Assembly (NCBI RefSeq): GCF_003937915.1
Contig: NZ_RHUM01000003.1
Span: 71,985 to 135,984, forward strand
Source: Erwinia sp. 198
Lineage (GTDB): Bacteria > Pseudomonadota > Gammaproteobacteria > Enterobacterales > Enterobacteriaceae
Length of the DNA stretch: 64,000 bases
Direction: 5' to 3'
Positions within the stretch are counted from its first letter, which is position 1. Each line of letters begins with the position of its first letter. The notes under the pieces are model-generated. The model searched no databases. It worked only from the letters and a program-made list of their open reading frames with translations, and was not told the DNA's origin. This document shows positions 29,601 through 38,787 of this stretch, piece by piece. The position numbers were made by a program, and so were the translations under genes.

Positions 29601-30576
29601 GCAGCGCCTCCGCCAGCTGTGGCAACGTGGCCTGAGGATCGAGCCGTATCGCCATTGGCAGCACGTTGAGCACCGGCCCGGTGGCGCTCAGCGCGGCCGA
29701 TCCCAGGCGGCGCATAAAGATAAAGCCCGCGCTGTATTCCGCCCGCGCGCTGAGGCGGCCCAGCCACACCGCAACCAGCGCCAGCGCCAGTTCCGACGCG
29801 CTGAGCTGGCTTTGCGCCTTCAGCTCGCGGAAATCTTCGCGGCTCAGCTGCAAATGCTGACGAATAAGATGCGTGGTGGCGCTTTGTCCGTTCAGCGGCA
29901 GCGGCGACAGGCTGGCGGGCATCGGCAGCTGGCTCGCCTGCTCTTTCCAGAAGGCGGCATCGCGCTGGCGGGTCGCGGAGGCGCTATAGCGTTCGTACTC
30001 CTCCACCACATCGCTGAAAGGGACGAAAGGCGAAGGCTTCGGCTCGCTGCCGGTGCAAAGCGCGGTATAAATCTCCGCAATGCGACGGGTGATGGCGGTA
30101 AAGCTGAAGCCGTCCACCACCAGATGATGAAAACGCTGATACCAGTACCAGCGGCTTTCGCTCAGGCGAAAAAGAATATGACGGTAGATCGGGCTGCCGC
30201 TGCTGATGCGCAAATCCTGGTCCAGATCCTGCTGCATATGCGCCAGCGCCGCCGCTGCGGGATCGGCCTCGAGGCGCAGATCGACGCATTCCGGCAGGGT
30301 AAAGTCAGCGTCGACATCGACCCACTGCATCGGCACGCCGTCCCTTTCGGTAAAGCGCATCCGCAGCGTGTCCGCCTCCTGCATCCCGCGCACCACGGCC
30401 TGGCGCAGCAGCGGCTCATTCAACGCGCCGTTCAGCTCCACATAGTGCGCCACGCTCCAGGCGTTTACCTGTGGCGACAGCTGTTCCGCCATCCAGATAC
30501 CGGACTGCGCCGCTACCAGCGGCATCATTTGCTGCTGCACTTTATTTATCAGCGTCCCGCTCATTTCACTTTTCAC
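26641..30576 (-). CDS. entF: Enterobactin non-ribosomal peptide synthetase
   Basis: Four-domain NRPS of 1311 residues that activates L-Ser, condenses it with dihydroxybenzoate and cyclises the trimer. The order is: condensation (residues ~15-440, active HHLVVDGFS), adenylation (~460-950, [39 protein letters not shown]), carrier (~970-1040, [13 protein letters not shown] with the phosphopantetheine Ser) and thioesterase (~1060-1311, [13 protein letters not shown]). The start is a GTG at 30576 overlapping the ybdZ stop as GTGA, with GGAG about 7 nt upstream. The ATG four codons later has no such site. Confidence 0.97.
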   Translation of the reverse strand: MKSEMSGTLINKVQQQMMPLVAAQSGIWMAEQLSPQVNAWSVAHYVELNGALNEPLLRQAVVRGMQEADTLRMRFTERDGVPMQWVDVDADFTLPECVDLRLEADPAAAALAHMQQDLDQDLRISSGSPIYRHILFRLSESRWYWYQRFHHLVVDGFSFTAITRRIAEIYTALCTGSEPKPSPFVPFSDVVEEYERYSASATRQRDAAFWKEQASQLPMPASLSPLPLNGQSATTHLIRQHLQLSREDFRELKAQSQLSASELALALVAVWLGRLSARAEYSAGFIFMRRLGSAALSATGPVLNVLPMAIRLDPQATLPQLAEALQQQLKKARRHQRYDAEQIQRDIGQLSEPLFGPVINLKMFDYRLDFAGIEGVTHQLASGPVRDLEIALYPDEEGNVSLEILANAERYRAETLHEHLARLPLLLSQFAGHPTLTCAQATLLHPHEEERLRQINNTAVAVPQTTLSSLIMAQAQRTPDADALADDQHSFTYREMRQQVTALAQALQKRGVQAGDIVAVALPRSVFLSLALQAIVELGAAWLPLDTGYPTDRLSMMLEDANPRLLITTEAQLGRFAQLENLQSFCYHQPLPTVDLPPAQDRSRPHHTAYVIYTSGSTGRPKGVMVGQQAIVNRLLWMQDHYRLATDDVVLQKTPCSFDVSVWEFFWPFLTGAQLVMAPPEAHRDPQALRALFSRYGVTTTHFVPSMLAAFVTALTDDEAVAHCASLRRVFCSGEALPTDLCHQWQNKTAVPLHNLYGPTEAAVDVSWYPAYGEALANVTGASVPIGYPVWNTGLRILDGNMQPVPPGIAGDLYLTGVQLAQGYLARADLTASRFIADPEGEGARMYRTGDVARWLENGAVEYLGRSDDQLKIRGQRIELGEIDQALLALDNVAQAVTHACVLGNASAGGGDQRQLVGYVVAASGELDTAALREQLSDRLPAHMVPVVLMQLAAFPLSANGKLDRKALPLPQLANATGRAPAEGVETVVAEAFARLLECEIRSVNDDFFALGGHSLLAMRLAVDLRRRLDRPVTPGLIMVASTVGALAEKLTRQSEEEASRAGMETILPLRRSHGPTLFCFHPASGFAWQFSILQRYLDARWSLIGIQSPRPNGPMQQAENLDALCERHLATLREQQPHGPYYLLGYSLGGTLAHAVAARLQAQGENVAFLGLLDTWPPETQNWSQNNQLDAEVLAEIDREREAFMAAQASLRESLAASASQALFGAIEGNYGDAVRLLATAKSRRFAGEATLFVAQKTLKPGQDAHTAWAPWLDALQTFPVECAHVDIISAEAFTHIGPRLNQLLDRATK

Positions 30577-30782
30577 GCTGTGACTCCTGCCGCGAAGTGG
30601 GCCGGGGTCAGCGTTTGCCAGCGCGCCAGCCAGTCGTTACATTCGTGCTGCGTCGCCGGGCCATATGCCGGCTGCCAGCCTGCGGGTCGGGCGCAGTGGG
30701 CTGGCCACAGGCTGTAGCCCAGATGATTTTGCAGCACGAAAAACGGCCCCTCAGGGCGATCGAAAGGATTACTCTGTTCCAT
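30573..30782 (-). CDS. ybdZ: MbtH-like protein, NRPS partner of EntF
   Basis: 69-residue MbtH-family protein with the conserved NPFDRPEGPFFVLQNHLGYS and LWP...PAGW patterns that bind NRPS adenylation domains and help them fold and act. It lies between fes and entF as in E. coli, overlapping fes by 14 nt and entF by 4 nt. Confidence 0.93.
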   Translation of the reverse strand: MEQSNPFDRPEGPFFVLQNHLGYSLWPAHCARPAGWQPAYGPATQHECNDWLARWQTLTPAHFAAGVTA

Positions 30783-32013
30783 CGGAAACTCCGGATTTAG
30801 CAGGGACAGACTGCCACAGCGTGGTCAGCCCGTTAATCAGGCCGCCTCGCCAGCACAGAGCGTCGTGGCCGCCGTCAACAAGGCGATAGTGCAGCGCCGG
30901 GCAGGCCCGTTGCAGCAGAGGATAAATGCGCTGGTTAGCCTGTAAAACGACAGGTTCGCGCAGGCCCGCCTCCAGATAAATGCGCAGCGGCGCGGCGCTG
31001 AGCCGGCCCTGCATCAGCTGCTCTGTCAGCCAGCCGTGCTCGCCGGTACGCTGGCGATGCGGCCACCAGAAAGAGCCGGACTGGCTGAGCGCGCAGCCGA
31101 AACGCTGCGGCCAGTGCAGCGCGGCATAGAGGGCGGAAAGACCGCCGAAGCTCTGTCCGGCCACCACGGTGGTCGCCGGATCGTCGCGCCAGCGCGCGTG
31201 CTGCGCAATCAGCGGCAGCAGCTCTTCCTGTACCGCCAGCCAGAAGTCGGGATTGCAGGTCAGCTCCTCGCCGCGATGCTGCGTGTCGATCGCATCAATC
31301 AGCAGATAAACCGCCTGCGGAAGCTGGCCCCGATTGGTTTGCGCCTGCAGTACGGGCCAGACCGGCATCTGCTCCGCCCAGAACTGGCCATCCAGCAGCA
31401 CGGCCAGCGGGCGCTGTTCCGGCTGGGTTTCGCCAGTGTTGAAAAGCCATACCCGACGCTGATTGCCCAGCCGTTTGCTCTGCCACGTCAGGCAGCGCGG
31501 CGCGGCAAACTCAACGCTCTCTGTCCAGCCCGGCTGCACAGGCGCCTGCGGCAGATGCAGCGCGGAGACGGGATGACCGCGCCCGCCTCGCCAGCTGGTA
31601 TGGGGATTAAGCGGATCGGCTATCGCCTGCGGCAGCAGTCTGCGCCAGCCTTCGCGCAGCGCCGCACGATCCGGCGGACTTTGCAGCGCCTCGGGGGAGA
31701 AATCATTTTCGTTTACGGAAGGGATAAAGCAGTAGCTGCCTCGCCAGCCCGCATTTAGCCGAACCTGCCACTGCCAGATAGCCGTGCCGCTGATGCGCTG
31801 CAGGCTTTGCGGCGCGCGCTGCTGATGATGATCGGTTACGCCAGTGATATAAATCCATACCCGGCGTACCGGCGAAGTCCGTTCCGTTCCGGCGGGATCC
31901 CGCCAGTAAAAGGTGACGGTGCAGATGTCACCTTCCGTTATGACCGCTGGCGACCCCAGTCTCAGCTTGTGCTGCCAGTCCGCCTGCGCGTCACTATCCC
32001 AACCGCCTGTCAT
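30769..32013 (-). CDS. fes: Enterochelin esterase
   Basis: Cytoplasmic esterase that hydrolyses ferric enterobactin to release iron. It has an N-terminal beta-sandwich domain (residues ~1-165) and a C-terminal alpha/beta-hydrolase domain. The nucleophile is in VVAGQSFGGLSALYAAL (about residue 280) and the catalytic His in DGGHDALCWRGGL near the C-terminus. Length 414 residues (E. coli Fes ~400). The start is set at 32013 (MTGGWDSD) because GGAAGG lies 7 nt upstream; the frame can be extended to 32040. First gene of fes-ybdZ-entF-entS. Confidence 0.93.
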   Translation of the reverse strand: MTGGWDSDAQADWQHKLRLGSPAVITEGDICTVTFYWRDPAGTERTSPVRRVWIYITGVTDHHQQRAPQSLQRISGTAIWQWQVRLNAGWRGSYCFIPSVNENDFSPEALQSPPDRAALREGWRRLLPQAIADPLNPHTSWRGGRGHPVSALHLPQAPVQPGWTESVEFAAPRCLTWQSKRLGNQRRVWLFNTGETQPEQRPLAVLLDGQFWAEQMPVWPVLQAQTNRGQLPQAVYLLIDAIDTQHRGEELTCNPDFWLAVQEELLPLIAQHARWRDDPATTVVAGQSFGGLSALYAALHWPQRFGCALSQSGSFWWPHRQRTGEHGWLTEQLMQGRLSAAPLRIYLEAGLREPVVLQANQRIYPLLQRACPALHYRLVDGGHDALCWRGGLINGLTTLWQSVPAKSGVSDGTE

Positions 32014-32072
32014 ATCATAACCTTCCATCATTACTGCCAAGAAAACGGGAACCGCAGGCCGCCGATTTTATT

Positions 32073-32091
32073 GATAATGGTTTTCATTTGC
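32073..32091 (-). promoter_or_regulatory. Fur box upstream of fes
   Basis: GATAATGGTTTTCATTTGC keeps the left GATAATG and the right TCATT of the Fur consensus. It lies 60 nt upstream of the chosen fes ATG and would place fes-ybdZ-entF-entS under iron repression. Confidence 0.75.
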
Positions 32092-32293
32092 AATAAGAAA
32101 TCAAAGCGATATTCAGACCCGCGAGAGGCGCGACACCAGCTTAACCGACGGAAAAGATGAGCAAAAAAGGAAATGGTCACGGGTAAAAAAGGCCGTCGAC
32201 AACGTCGCGGCCCGGTCATTCTGTAGGTAAAAAGAGGCAGAGAAAAGCGTCAGCGACGCCGCTAATCATTAACGGCGCTTATTAACGGCGGGA

Positions 32294-33535
32294 TCAGGAA
32301 GAAGAAACGGGATCGTGCAGCCGCTGGCGCCTGCGCAGGCTCGGGAACCAGGCCATCCACAGGCCGACCACGATCAGCGTGCCAATACCGCCGACTGCCG
32401 CCGCTGGCGCCGCACCCAGCCAGGCCGCCAGCATCCCCGACTCAAATTCGCCAAGCTGATTAGAGGTATTAATAAAAATGGAATTGACGGCGCTAACGCG
32501 CCCGCGCATCTCATCCGGCGTATCCAGCTGCACCAGCGAGCCGCGGATCACCATGCTGACCATATCAAACCCGCCCAGCGCAAACAGCGCCAGCAGCGAA
32601 AGCCACAGTTCTTCAGAAAGGGCAAACACCAGCGTCGCCACGCCGAAGCCGGCTACGGAGGCGAACATAATCTTACCGACGTTACGCTCCAGCGAACGAC
32701 GGCTGAGCCACAGGCCGACCAGCAGGCCGCCAACCGCTGGCGCGCCGCGCAGCAGGCCCAGGCCCCACGGCCCGGTATGCAGAATATCTTTGGCGAAAAT
32801 GGGCAACAGCGCCGTCGCGCCGCCCAGCAGTACCGCAAACAGATCCAGCGAAATTACGCCCAGCACGTCCGGCCGGTTACGGATAAATTTCACCCCGGCA
32901 AAGACGCTGGCGAAGGTAGCTGGCGTACGCGGCGGCGGCGTATGATCGTAGCGCAGGCGACTGACCATCACGACGGAGATAAGGTAGAGCACGCCGGTGG
33001 TGATATAGACCGCCTGCGGCCCGGCAACGTATAAAAAGCCGCCGAGCGCCGGGCCAAGCATCGAGGCTGTTTGCATCGATGCGGCGTTTGCGGCCGTCGC
33101 TCGCGCCAGTATCGAGGGCGGCACCAGCGCGGGCAGCATGGACTGCAGAGACGGCGCCTCTAACGTTTTGGCGATAGAGAGCACGAAAATCAGCGCCAGG
33201 ATCACCAGCTCGTTGGTCAGGTGCATCAGCGTCAGCACCGCCAGCGCGGCAATCGCCAGCAGCTCGGTGAACTGCCCCAGCAGCACGACGCGACGTCGGT
33301 CAAACTGGTCGGCAACATGCCCTGCCGGCAAAGCCAGTAAGACCGCCGGCAGAAACTGCGCCAGCCCGATCAAGCCCAGATCGAAGGCGCGGCCGGTAAG
33401 CGCATAAATTTGCCAGCCGACCGCGATAGAGAGCATCTGAAAACCGAAACTTGAGCTGGTGCGGGCCAGCCAGAAAGCGACAAAAGAGCGATGGTGAAAC
33501 AGCGATTCCGCTCCGGCGGAAGTGGGCGATTGCAT
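32294..33535 (-). CDS. MFS exporter, EntS-like subfamily
   Basis: Twelve-helix inner-membrane transporter of 413 residues. PAGHVADQFDRRRVVLLGQ is the loop 2-3 motif and DEMRGRVSAVNSIFINTSNQLGEFESGMLA the C-terminal half motif found in the EntS/TIGR00900-type exporters. It lies just upstream of the enterobactin unit in the same direction but is separated by the fes Fur-box region. A siderophore link is possible but not shown. It starts 12 nt after the yeeO-facing gap and ends before a short repeated ATTAACGGCG pair. Confidence 0.8.
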   Translation of the reverse strand: MQSPTSAGAESLFHHRSFVAFWLARTSSSFGFQMLSIAVGWQIYALTGRAFDLGLIGLAQFLPAVLLALPAGHVADQFDRRRVVLLGQFTELLAIAALAVLTLMHLTNELVILALIFVLSIAKTLEAPSLQSMLPALVPPSILARATAANAASMQTASMLGPALGGFLYVAGPQAVYITTGVLYLISVVMVSRLRYDHTPPPRTPATFASVFAGVKFIRNRPDVLGVISLDLFAVLLGGATALLPIFAKDILHTGPWGLGLLRGAPAVGGLLVGLWLSRRSLERNVGKIMFASVAGFGVATLVFALSEELWLSLLALFALGGFDMVSMVIRGSLVQLDTPDEMRGRVSAVNSIFINTSNQLGEFESGMLAAWLGAAPAAAVGGIGTLIVVGLWMAWFPSLRRRQRLHDPVSSS

Positions 33536-33547
33536 GGTGTTTTCCGG

Positions 33548-35005
33548 TTATTTTTTTGACAGCGCCAAATCCTGAGCGGCCGGCTCCTGCCGGGGCGCGT
33601 ATTTCCACAGCCAGCGTCCGCTGGTCATGCGGCGATAGAAAAAGAGACCACGGACAATCCAGTCCAGAAACATGCCCAGCCAGATCCCTACCACGCCAAA
33701 GCCCAGCACCACGCCCAGTCCGTAGCCTGCCACAATGCGGCATCCCCACATGCCCAACAGCGAAACCCACATGGTAAATCTGGCATCGCGCGCGCCCTTC
33801 AGCCCCGCAGGTAAAACCCAGGACGCGGCCCAGAACGGCATAAACAGCGCGTTCAGCCAAATCAGGATTTTGACCACGTGAATAACCTCCTCATCACGGG
33901 TATAAAACGAAGCCAGTATACCGGCAAAAGGCACCGTCAGCGCCGCCAGCGCGCACAGCCCGATGGTCGAAAGCCAAAAAATATGCCGCAGCTGCCTTTC
34001 CGGCTGCTTCAGCTGTCCCTTGCCCAGTCGGGTACCGACAATAATGGTTGAGGCGGAGCCAAGGGAGTTGCCCGGCAGGTTGATCATTGAGGCAATGGAA
34101 AAGGCGATAAAGTTACCGGCAATCACGTCGGTGCCCATTCCGGCGACAAAAATCTGCGTCAGCAGCTTGCCGCCATTGAACAGCACCGATTCGATACTGG
34201 CGGGCACCCCGATGCTCAGCACCTCCATCAGAATATTGGTGTTGAGGCGGGTGAAATAGCTTTTCAGCGTGATTTTCAGGCGCGGATTAAACCCGATCGC
34301 CAGCACATAAATAACCGCCGCCGCGCCGATATAGCGGGCGATGGTCAATCCCAGTCCGGCACCGACAAAGCCCATCCCTTTCCAGGAGAAACAGCCGTAG
34401 ATCAGCACCGTACTGAATATAATATTCAGGATATTCATGCCGCCGTTAATCAGCATGGGGATTTTGGTATTGCCCGCTCCACGCAGCGCGCCGCAGCCGA
34501 TCAGCGCAATCGCGGCGGCCGGATAGCTCCATGCAGTAATGTTGAGATAGATCAGCGCCATCTCTTTTACCTGCGGCTCTGCGTTACCGGCGATAAGATT
34601 GATGATCCACTCGCCGTAAAACTCAATGCCTAGTGCCAGCAGCACGGCAAAAATAGTCATCAGCACCAGCGACTGGCGCGCGGCCGCCTGGGCCCGTTCG
34701 CGGTTAAGCTTGCCCAGGCTGAAGGCGACCACCACCGTGGTACCCAGATCGATAGCGGCGAAAAAAGCGATGATGACCATATTAAAACTGTCGGCCAGCC
34801 CGACGCCCGCCATCGCCTCCTTGCCCAGCCAGCTCACCAGGAAAGTGCTCAGCACGCCCATCAACAGCACGCAAAGGTTCTCAAAAAAGATCGGTACCGC
34901 CAGCGGCGTAATTTCTCGCCAGAACAGAACCCGATAAGAACGTCTTTTAGGATACCAGGGCGTACGCCTGATGGCCTCTAACGGAGAAATACGGAATATT
35001 TGCAA
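33548..35005 (-). CDS. yeeO: MATE-family flavin/multidrug exporter
   Basis: MATE transporter of 485 residues with two six-helix halves (WREITPLAVPIFFENLCVLL in the first, SIGVPASIESVLFNGGKLLT in the second). It resembles YeeO, reported to export FMN and FAD. The frame starts with a TTG at 35005 (GCAGG about 6 nt upstream); no in-frame ATG exists before the first membrane segment. In E. coli yeeO lies near asn tRNA genes and amn, consistent with this general region. A shared promoter with the MFS gene 12 nt downstream is likely. Confidence 0.85.
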   Translation of the reverse strand: MQIFRISPLEAIRRTPWYPKRRSYRVLFWREITPLAVPIFFENLCVLLMGVLSTFLVSWLGKEAMAGVGLADSFNMVIIAFFAAIDLGTTVVVAFSLGKLNRERAQAAARQSLVLMTIFAVLLALGIEFYGEWIINLIAGNAEPQVKEMALIYLNITAWSYPAAAIALIGCGALRGAGNTKIPMLINGGMNILNIIFSTVLIYGCFSWKGMGFVGAGLGLTIARYIGAAAVIYVLAIGFNPRLKITLKSYFTRLNTNILMEVLSIGVPASIESVLFNGGKLLTQIFVAGMGTDVIAGNFIAFSIASMINLPGNSLGSASTIIVGTRLGKGQLKQPERQLRHIFWLSTIGLCALAALTVPFAGILASFYTRDEEVIHVVKILIWLNALFMPFWAASWVLPAGLKGARDARFTMWVSLLGMWGCRIVAGYGLGVVLGFGVVGIWLGMFLDWIVRGLFFYRRMTSGRWLWKYAPRQEPAAQDLALSKK

Positions 35006-35128
35006 AGTGCTGCCTGCCAGAAATGGAGAAGACTCTACTGATGATGGTAAAAGGCGCTCTGATATGCAAAGTCTTTTCCGGAGAAAAGTGATTTTCCCCT
35101 GCGGATGGCGCCGTGCCCTGTACGATCG

Positions 35129-35156
35129 AAAAAGGCGATCGTCGATCGCCTTTTTT
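35129..35156. terminator. Bidirectional terminator downstream of tmaR
   Basis: AAAAAGGCGATC pairs with GATCGCCTTTTT around GTC, with an A-run on one side and a T-run on the other. It lies 17 nt after the tmaR stop (minus strand) and about 120 nt upstream of the yeeO start. Confidence 0.88.
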
Positions 35157-35172
35157 AGTTCTCCAGCCCTGG

Positions 35173-35493
35173 CTACTGCGCTTTAGGCTCGCCCATCGCC
35201 TTGAGCCTTTTGGAAAGCTCGCGGCGCTCTTTGGAAAGATCGGCGTTTTTGATGATGTAGTCGTCAACGCGATCTTCGTAATCGCTGCGCATGCTGCTGA
35301 TAATTTCCTGAATGGCTTCGACGCTCATGCCAGGCTTGATATATTCACTCAGGTTATCCAGCAGCAGCACGCGTTTCTGGTTGTCGCGGATTTTCTTTTC
35401 AATATCGTGGATTTCACGCTGCAGCTTGTTCTTACGACGGAACATCCGCACAAACTCCAGTACGTCCTGAAAGGATTGCTTTGCATTTTCCAT
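35173..35493 (-). CDS. tmaR: PTS system regulator TmaR
   Basis: 106-residue coiled-coil protein (formerly YeeX) that gathers the PTS enzyme I at the cell pole. It is nearly identical to E. coli over [20 protein letters not shown] and [13 protein letters not shown], with long Lys/Arg/Glu-rich helices and [12 protein letters not shown] at the C-terminus. Monocistronic, with its own terminator. Confidence 0.95.
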   Translation of the reverse strand: MENAKQSFQDVLEFVRMFRRKNKLQREIHDIEKKIRDNQKRVLLLDNLSEYIKPGMSVEAIQEIISSMRSDYEDRVDDYIIKNADLSKERRELSKRLKAMGEPKAQ

Positions 35494-35646
35494 GGAAACA
35501 CCTTCTGTTCAGGCCTGCAAGGCAGGCATTATTATCATTGCGCTCAGCGTAGCGGCGAACCGCTGTCGAGGCGATTAGTTGTAGAGTCGGACTGGCGTTA
35601 TCTTAGCGCGAACCAGCGCTTTTCGCAGTAAGTTGTTATTAATCGT

Positions 35647-36705
35647 TTATTTACGCAGCACCAGACGCATCAGATCCGACAGCCTTTCCAGCTGCGCGGC
35701 CATCTCCAGACTCAGCCAGACGTAGCCGTGGATCGGTGTTTCCACCAGCTCGTCGCTGTTGGAGGCTTTGATCAGCTGCCGCAGCTCGCGGGTGATTTCC
35801 GCCAGCTCCGCGCTGTTGGCGGAGATTTGCTCCGTGCTGCCCGCCACTATCGCCTTTGACAGCGCGCGCAGGGTGTTTTCCGTCATCAGCTGGGTGCGCT
35901 TCAGCGTGGGCGCGTTCAGCATTATCAGGTGGCTTTCGCGAGAGGACCACCAGGCATTCAGCTGCAGCTCCAGCGTACAGACCATATTGCGGTTCAGCGT
36001 CTGAATGCCTTCAAAAACCGAACGCGGAATACGCGTTTCCTTGCTGGCGGGATCGATCAGCGAGCGCATTTTCACCACGCCGGTCAGCAGCCGCTGCAGG
36101 GGGCGCGTCAGGCGGGGCTTATCCACCAGGTTAGGCGAACAGCCGGCATGGTAAATTTTAGCGGTTTCCAGCAGGGAGTCGGAAAGCTTGATGCGCCAGT
36201 GGGTATAGGCCTTTTGCGGATAAATGCTGGTAAACAACAGCGCCAGCACCGATCCCAGGATCACGTCGCCGCCTCGCCACAGCGCCATAGTCATATCGCC
36301 GGGCGCGCCGCCGCAGATCACCGCCAGGGTAATACCAATCAGCAGCGCCATATAAGGGTGCTTGCCCAGCGTCAGAAAACCGCATAAAAACATTACCAGC
36401 GTGCACCACGCCAGCATCACCGGCAGCGACCACAGCTCCAGCCAGAGCGCAATCAGCCCGGAAACCGAGCCAAATATCGTGCCGCCGATGCGCTGGATCG
36501 CACGCGGAAAGACGTTGCCCCAGGAGGAAATTGGCCCCATCACCACCACCAGCGTAATCAGCGGCCAGCTACCTTCCGGGATAGAGAACAGGCGGATCAG
36601 CAGAAACGTCAGCACGAACGCCAGCGCGATGCGAATGCCGTGCACCGTGCGGTAGTTACGATAGAGGGTGAATTCAAAGGCCGATAGCGGCTTGTCGGGA
36701 CGCAA
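35647..36705 (-). CDS. yeeA: FUSC-family inner-membrane protein YeeA
   Basis: 352-residue membrane protein with six hydrophobic segments in the N-terminal ~165 residues (IRIALAFVLTFLLIRLF and GSWPLITLVVVMGPISSWGN are FUSC blocks) and a C-terminal cytoplasmic helical domain. Related proteins are aromatic-acid exporters (AaeB-like), but the role of YeeA is unknown. It is upstream of dacD on the same strand, as in E. coli, but sbmC, which lies between the two there, is absent. Confidence 0.92.
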   Translation of the reverse strand: MRPDKPLSAFEFTLYRNYRTVHGIRIALAFVLTFLLIRLFSIPEGSWPLITLVVVMGPISSWGNVFPRAIQRIGGTIFGSVSGLIALWLELWSLPVMLAWCTLVMFLCGFLTLGKHPYMALLIGITLAVICGGAPGDMTMALWRGGDVILGSVLALLFTSIYPQKAYTHWRIKLSDSLLETAKIYHAGCSPNLVDKPRLTRPLQRLLTGVVKMRSLIDPASKETRIPRSVFEGIQTLNRNMVCTLELQLNAWWSSRESHLIMLNAPTLKRTQLMTENTLRALSKAIVAGSTEQISANSAELAEITRELRQLIKASNSDELVETPIHGYVWLSLEMAAQLERLSDLMRLVLRK

Positions 36706-36861
36706 AACTTACTCCAGGCGCGGGCTATTTTCCTGGCATCATACCCTGCCCTACGGGGCTTCGCCCGCTTTTTTGCGTATTGCCGTCTCACGATAACAGT
36801 GGTGCAACAGCAGCACAACAAACAGGCAAAACGGCGACCCGTTGCGGATCGCCATCAGGGG

Positions 36862-38031
36862 TTACAGCTTACGTTTGATGTAATCGGTAATGCGAGTAAT
36901 CATGCCCGCTTTTTCCACTGGTTTCAGCGTCACCAACGGGTAAGAGGCCAGCTCTTTGTCGCCATCCACCAGCTGGATAGTGCCTACCTGCTCATGCAGC
37001 TTCAGCGGCGCCTCAAGATCCTTGCGGTCGATGACGTACCTGGCCTTGATCTTTTTGACGTCTTCACGCGGCAAGGAGAGATAAACATCCTTATCGCTAC
37101 CTACGGCTACCTGATGCGGATTGCCGTACCAGACATTCTCATGACCAATCTCTTTACCAGCATGGAACAGCTGCACGGTATCAAAGGTGTTCTGTCCCCA
37201 GATCAGCAGCTTGCGCGCCTGCTCTTCGCGCCCTTTAGGGCTTTTGCCGCCCATGATCACGGCGATCAGTCGGCGCTGGCCGTCCACGCTGGAGGCAATG
37301 ATGTTGAAACCCGCGCTTTCGGTGTGGCCGGTCTTAAGGCCGTCGACGTGCAGCGTTTTATCCCATAACAAACCGTTACGATTCTGCTGGGTAATGCCGT
37401 TCCACGTTAGCGATTTCTCGCTGTACATCTGATAAAAATCCGGCTCGCCGGAGATAATGGCTCGCGACAGCTTAGCCAGATCGCCAGCCGTGGTGTACTG
37501 TCCCGGCGCATCCAGGCCGTGAACCGTTTCAAAATGGGTGTTTTTAAGGCCAAGCTTAACCACATACTGATTCATCTGCTCGACAAAAGCGGCCTGGCTA
37601 CCCGCCACATAATCCGCCAGCGCCACGCAGGCGTCGTTGCCGGAATCGATGATGACGCCGCGGCTCAGATCGCGTACCGAGACTTTCTCGCCGGGTTTAA
37701 GAAACATCAGCGAAGACCCTTTAAACACGGGATTGCCGGCGGCCCAGGCATCCTTACCCACGGTGACCATATCGTCGCGGCTGATGCGTTTGCTGTCGAT
37801 AGCGCGATCCACCACGTAGCCCGTCATCAGCTTGGTCAGGCTGGCCGGATTTCGGCGTTCGTCGGCATTGCCCTGCGTCAGCACCTGACCGGTCGTGGCG
37901 TCCATCAGCACCCAGGAAGCGGCGTCGATGGCGGGCGCGGTCAGGGGGAAAGCTAAGGGGTTATCTTCAGCATGGGCCACGGCGACCACGGCCAGAACCA
38001 GGCTGATACTTGCAAGCTGACGCTTCTTCAA
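36862..38031 (-). CDS. dacD: D-alanyl-D-alanine carboxypeptidase (PBP6b)
   Basis: Periplasmic class C penicillin-binding protein of 389 residues that trims the terminal D-Ala from muropeptides. It has an N-terminal signal peptide (MKKRQLASISLVLAVVAVAHA). The catalytic motifs are SLTK (about residue 64), SGN in IIDSGNDACVAL and KTGHTESAGFN. The C-terminal beta domain ends in an amphipathic helix (AGMITRITDYIKRKL) that anchors it to the membrane. It is located beside the gtr insertion that separates it from sbcB. Confidence 0.95.
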   Translation of the reverse strand: MKKRQLASISLVLAVVAVAHAEDNPLAFPLTAPAIDAASWVLMDATTGQVLTQGNADERRNPASLTKLMTGYVVDRAIDSKRISRDDMVTVGKDAWAAGNPVFKGSSLMFLKPGEKVSVRDLSRGVIIDSGNDACVALADYVAGSQAAFVEQMNQYVVKLGLKNTHFETVHGLDAPGQYTTAGDLAKLSRAIISGEPDFYQMYSEKSLTWNGITQQNRNGLLWDKTLHVDGLKTGHTESAGFNIIASSVDGQRRLIAVIMGGKSPKGREEQARKLLIWGQNTFDTVQLFHAGKEIGHENVWYGNPHQVAVGSDKDVYLSLPREDVKKIKARYVIDRKDLEAPLKLHEQVGTIQLVDGDKELASYPLVTLKPVEKAGMITRITDYIKRKL

Positions 38032-38424
38032 CGGTAAATCCTCTGTAAACTGGAAAAAAACAGCCTGTTGTACGGGATTTGCTGTCGTAACGTGTTAAAA
38101 AATTGCAAGAAAATATTAACTTTCTTGGGATTTATGCCATTCTTCTGGTGCACGGGCGGCAGACAACTCATACTTCGGCTTCCCAATCACCTACCCCTGT
38201 GTAACCAACTAACGAGCTTATATAAAACCAATATACTTACTGAACAATAGTATTTAGAGCGGGAAAGCAAAACAACAAAAGGATAAAATAATCGCTTATA
38301 AGATCTGCATGATCGATCCGTTCGCCCTGGAATTATCTTATCGAATAATAAACTCCCCTGTTATAAGATACTCGACCGAAGCCACAGGGCAAATTTTAAT
38401 ATATTGATTAAAAAGGATTTTCCC
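38032..38424. other. Intergenic region, GC-rich to AT-rich transition
   Basis: 393 nt between dacD and the divergent gtrA. The dacD promoter should lie at the left end. From about 38095 the DNA turns AT-rich, which marks the left edge of the polysaccharide-modification island. No convincing open frame, tRNA or repeat seen. Confidence 0.6.
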
Positions 38425-38787
38425 ATGTTAACCCTCTTTACCCGCTACGCTTCAGTAGGTGTAGTTAACACCATGATCCACTGGCTTATTTTCGCTTTCT
38501 GCTTTGGGCTGCTGCATCTCAACCAAATGCTGGCTAATTTTCTGGCTTTTTGTAGTGCGGTTACCTTTAGTTTTATCGCAAATGCGCGCTGGACCTTCAA
38601 AGCCAAGACAAGCCTGCTTCGCTACTTTTCCTTTACCTCTTTTATGGGGGGGATAGCGCTTCTTACCGGCTATACAGCTGATCGGATCCACCTGATGCCG
38701 GTTGTTACCTTAATTATTTTTTCTTTGATAAGCTTTATCCTCGGTTTTGCTTACAGTAAATATGTTGTCTTCAGGGAGGAATATTGA
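38425..38787 (+). CDS. gtrA: GtrA-family flippase (cluster 1, intact)
   Basis: 120-residue membrane protein with four hydrophobic helices. GtrA-type proteins are thought to flip bactoprenol-linked glucose to the periplasm. [24 protein letters not shown] N-terminus, [14 protein letters not shown] and [13 protein letters not shown] are family blocks. The start at 38425 has AAGGA 7 nt upstream. Its TGA overlaps the TTG start of gtrB. Base composition is AT-richer than the flanking core genes. Confidence 0.9.
   Translation: MLTLFTRYASVGVVNTMIHWLIFAFCFGLLHLNQMLANFLAFCSAVTFSFIANARWTFKAKTSLLRYFSFTSFMGGIALLTGYTADRIHLMPVVTLIIFSLISFILGFAYSKYVVFREEY

Noticed and set aside
29320..30717. 465-codon open frame on the plus strand, antisense to entF
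   Set aside because: Arises from the GC-rich codon bias of entF. The sequence is Arg/Gln/His-rich with no family resemblance, and entF in this region is fully conserved.
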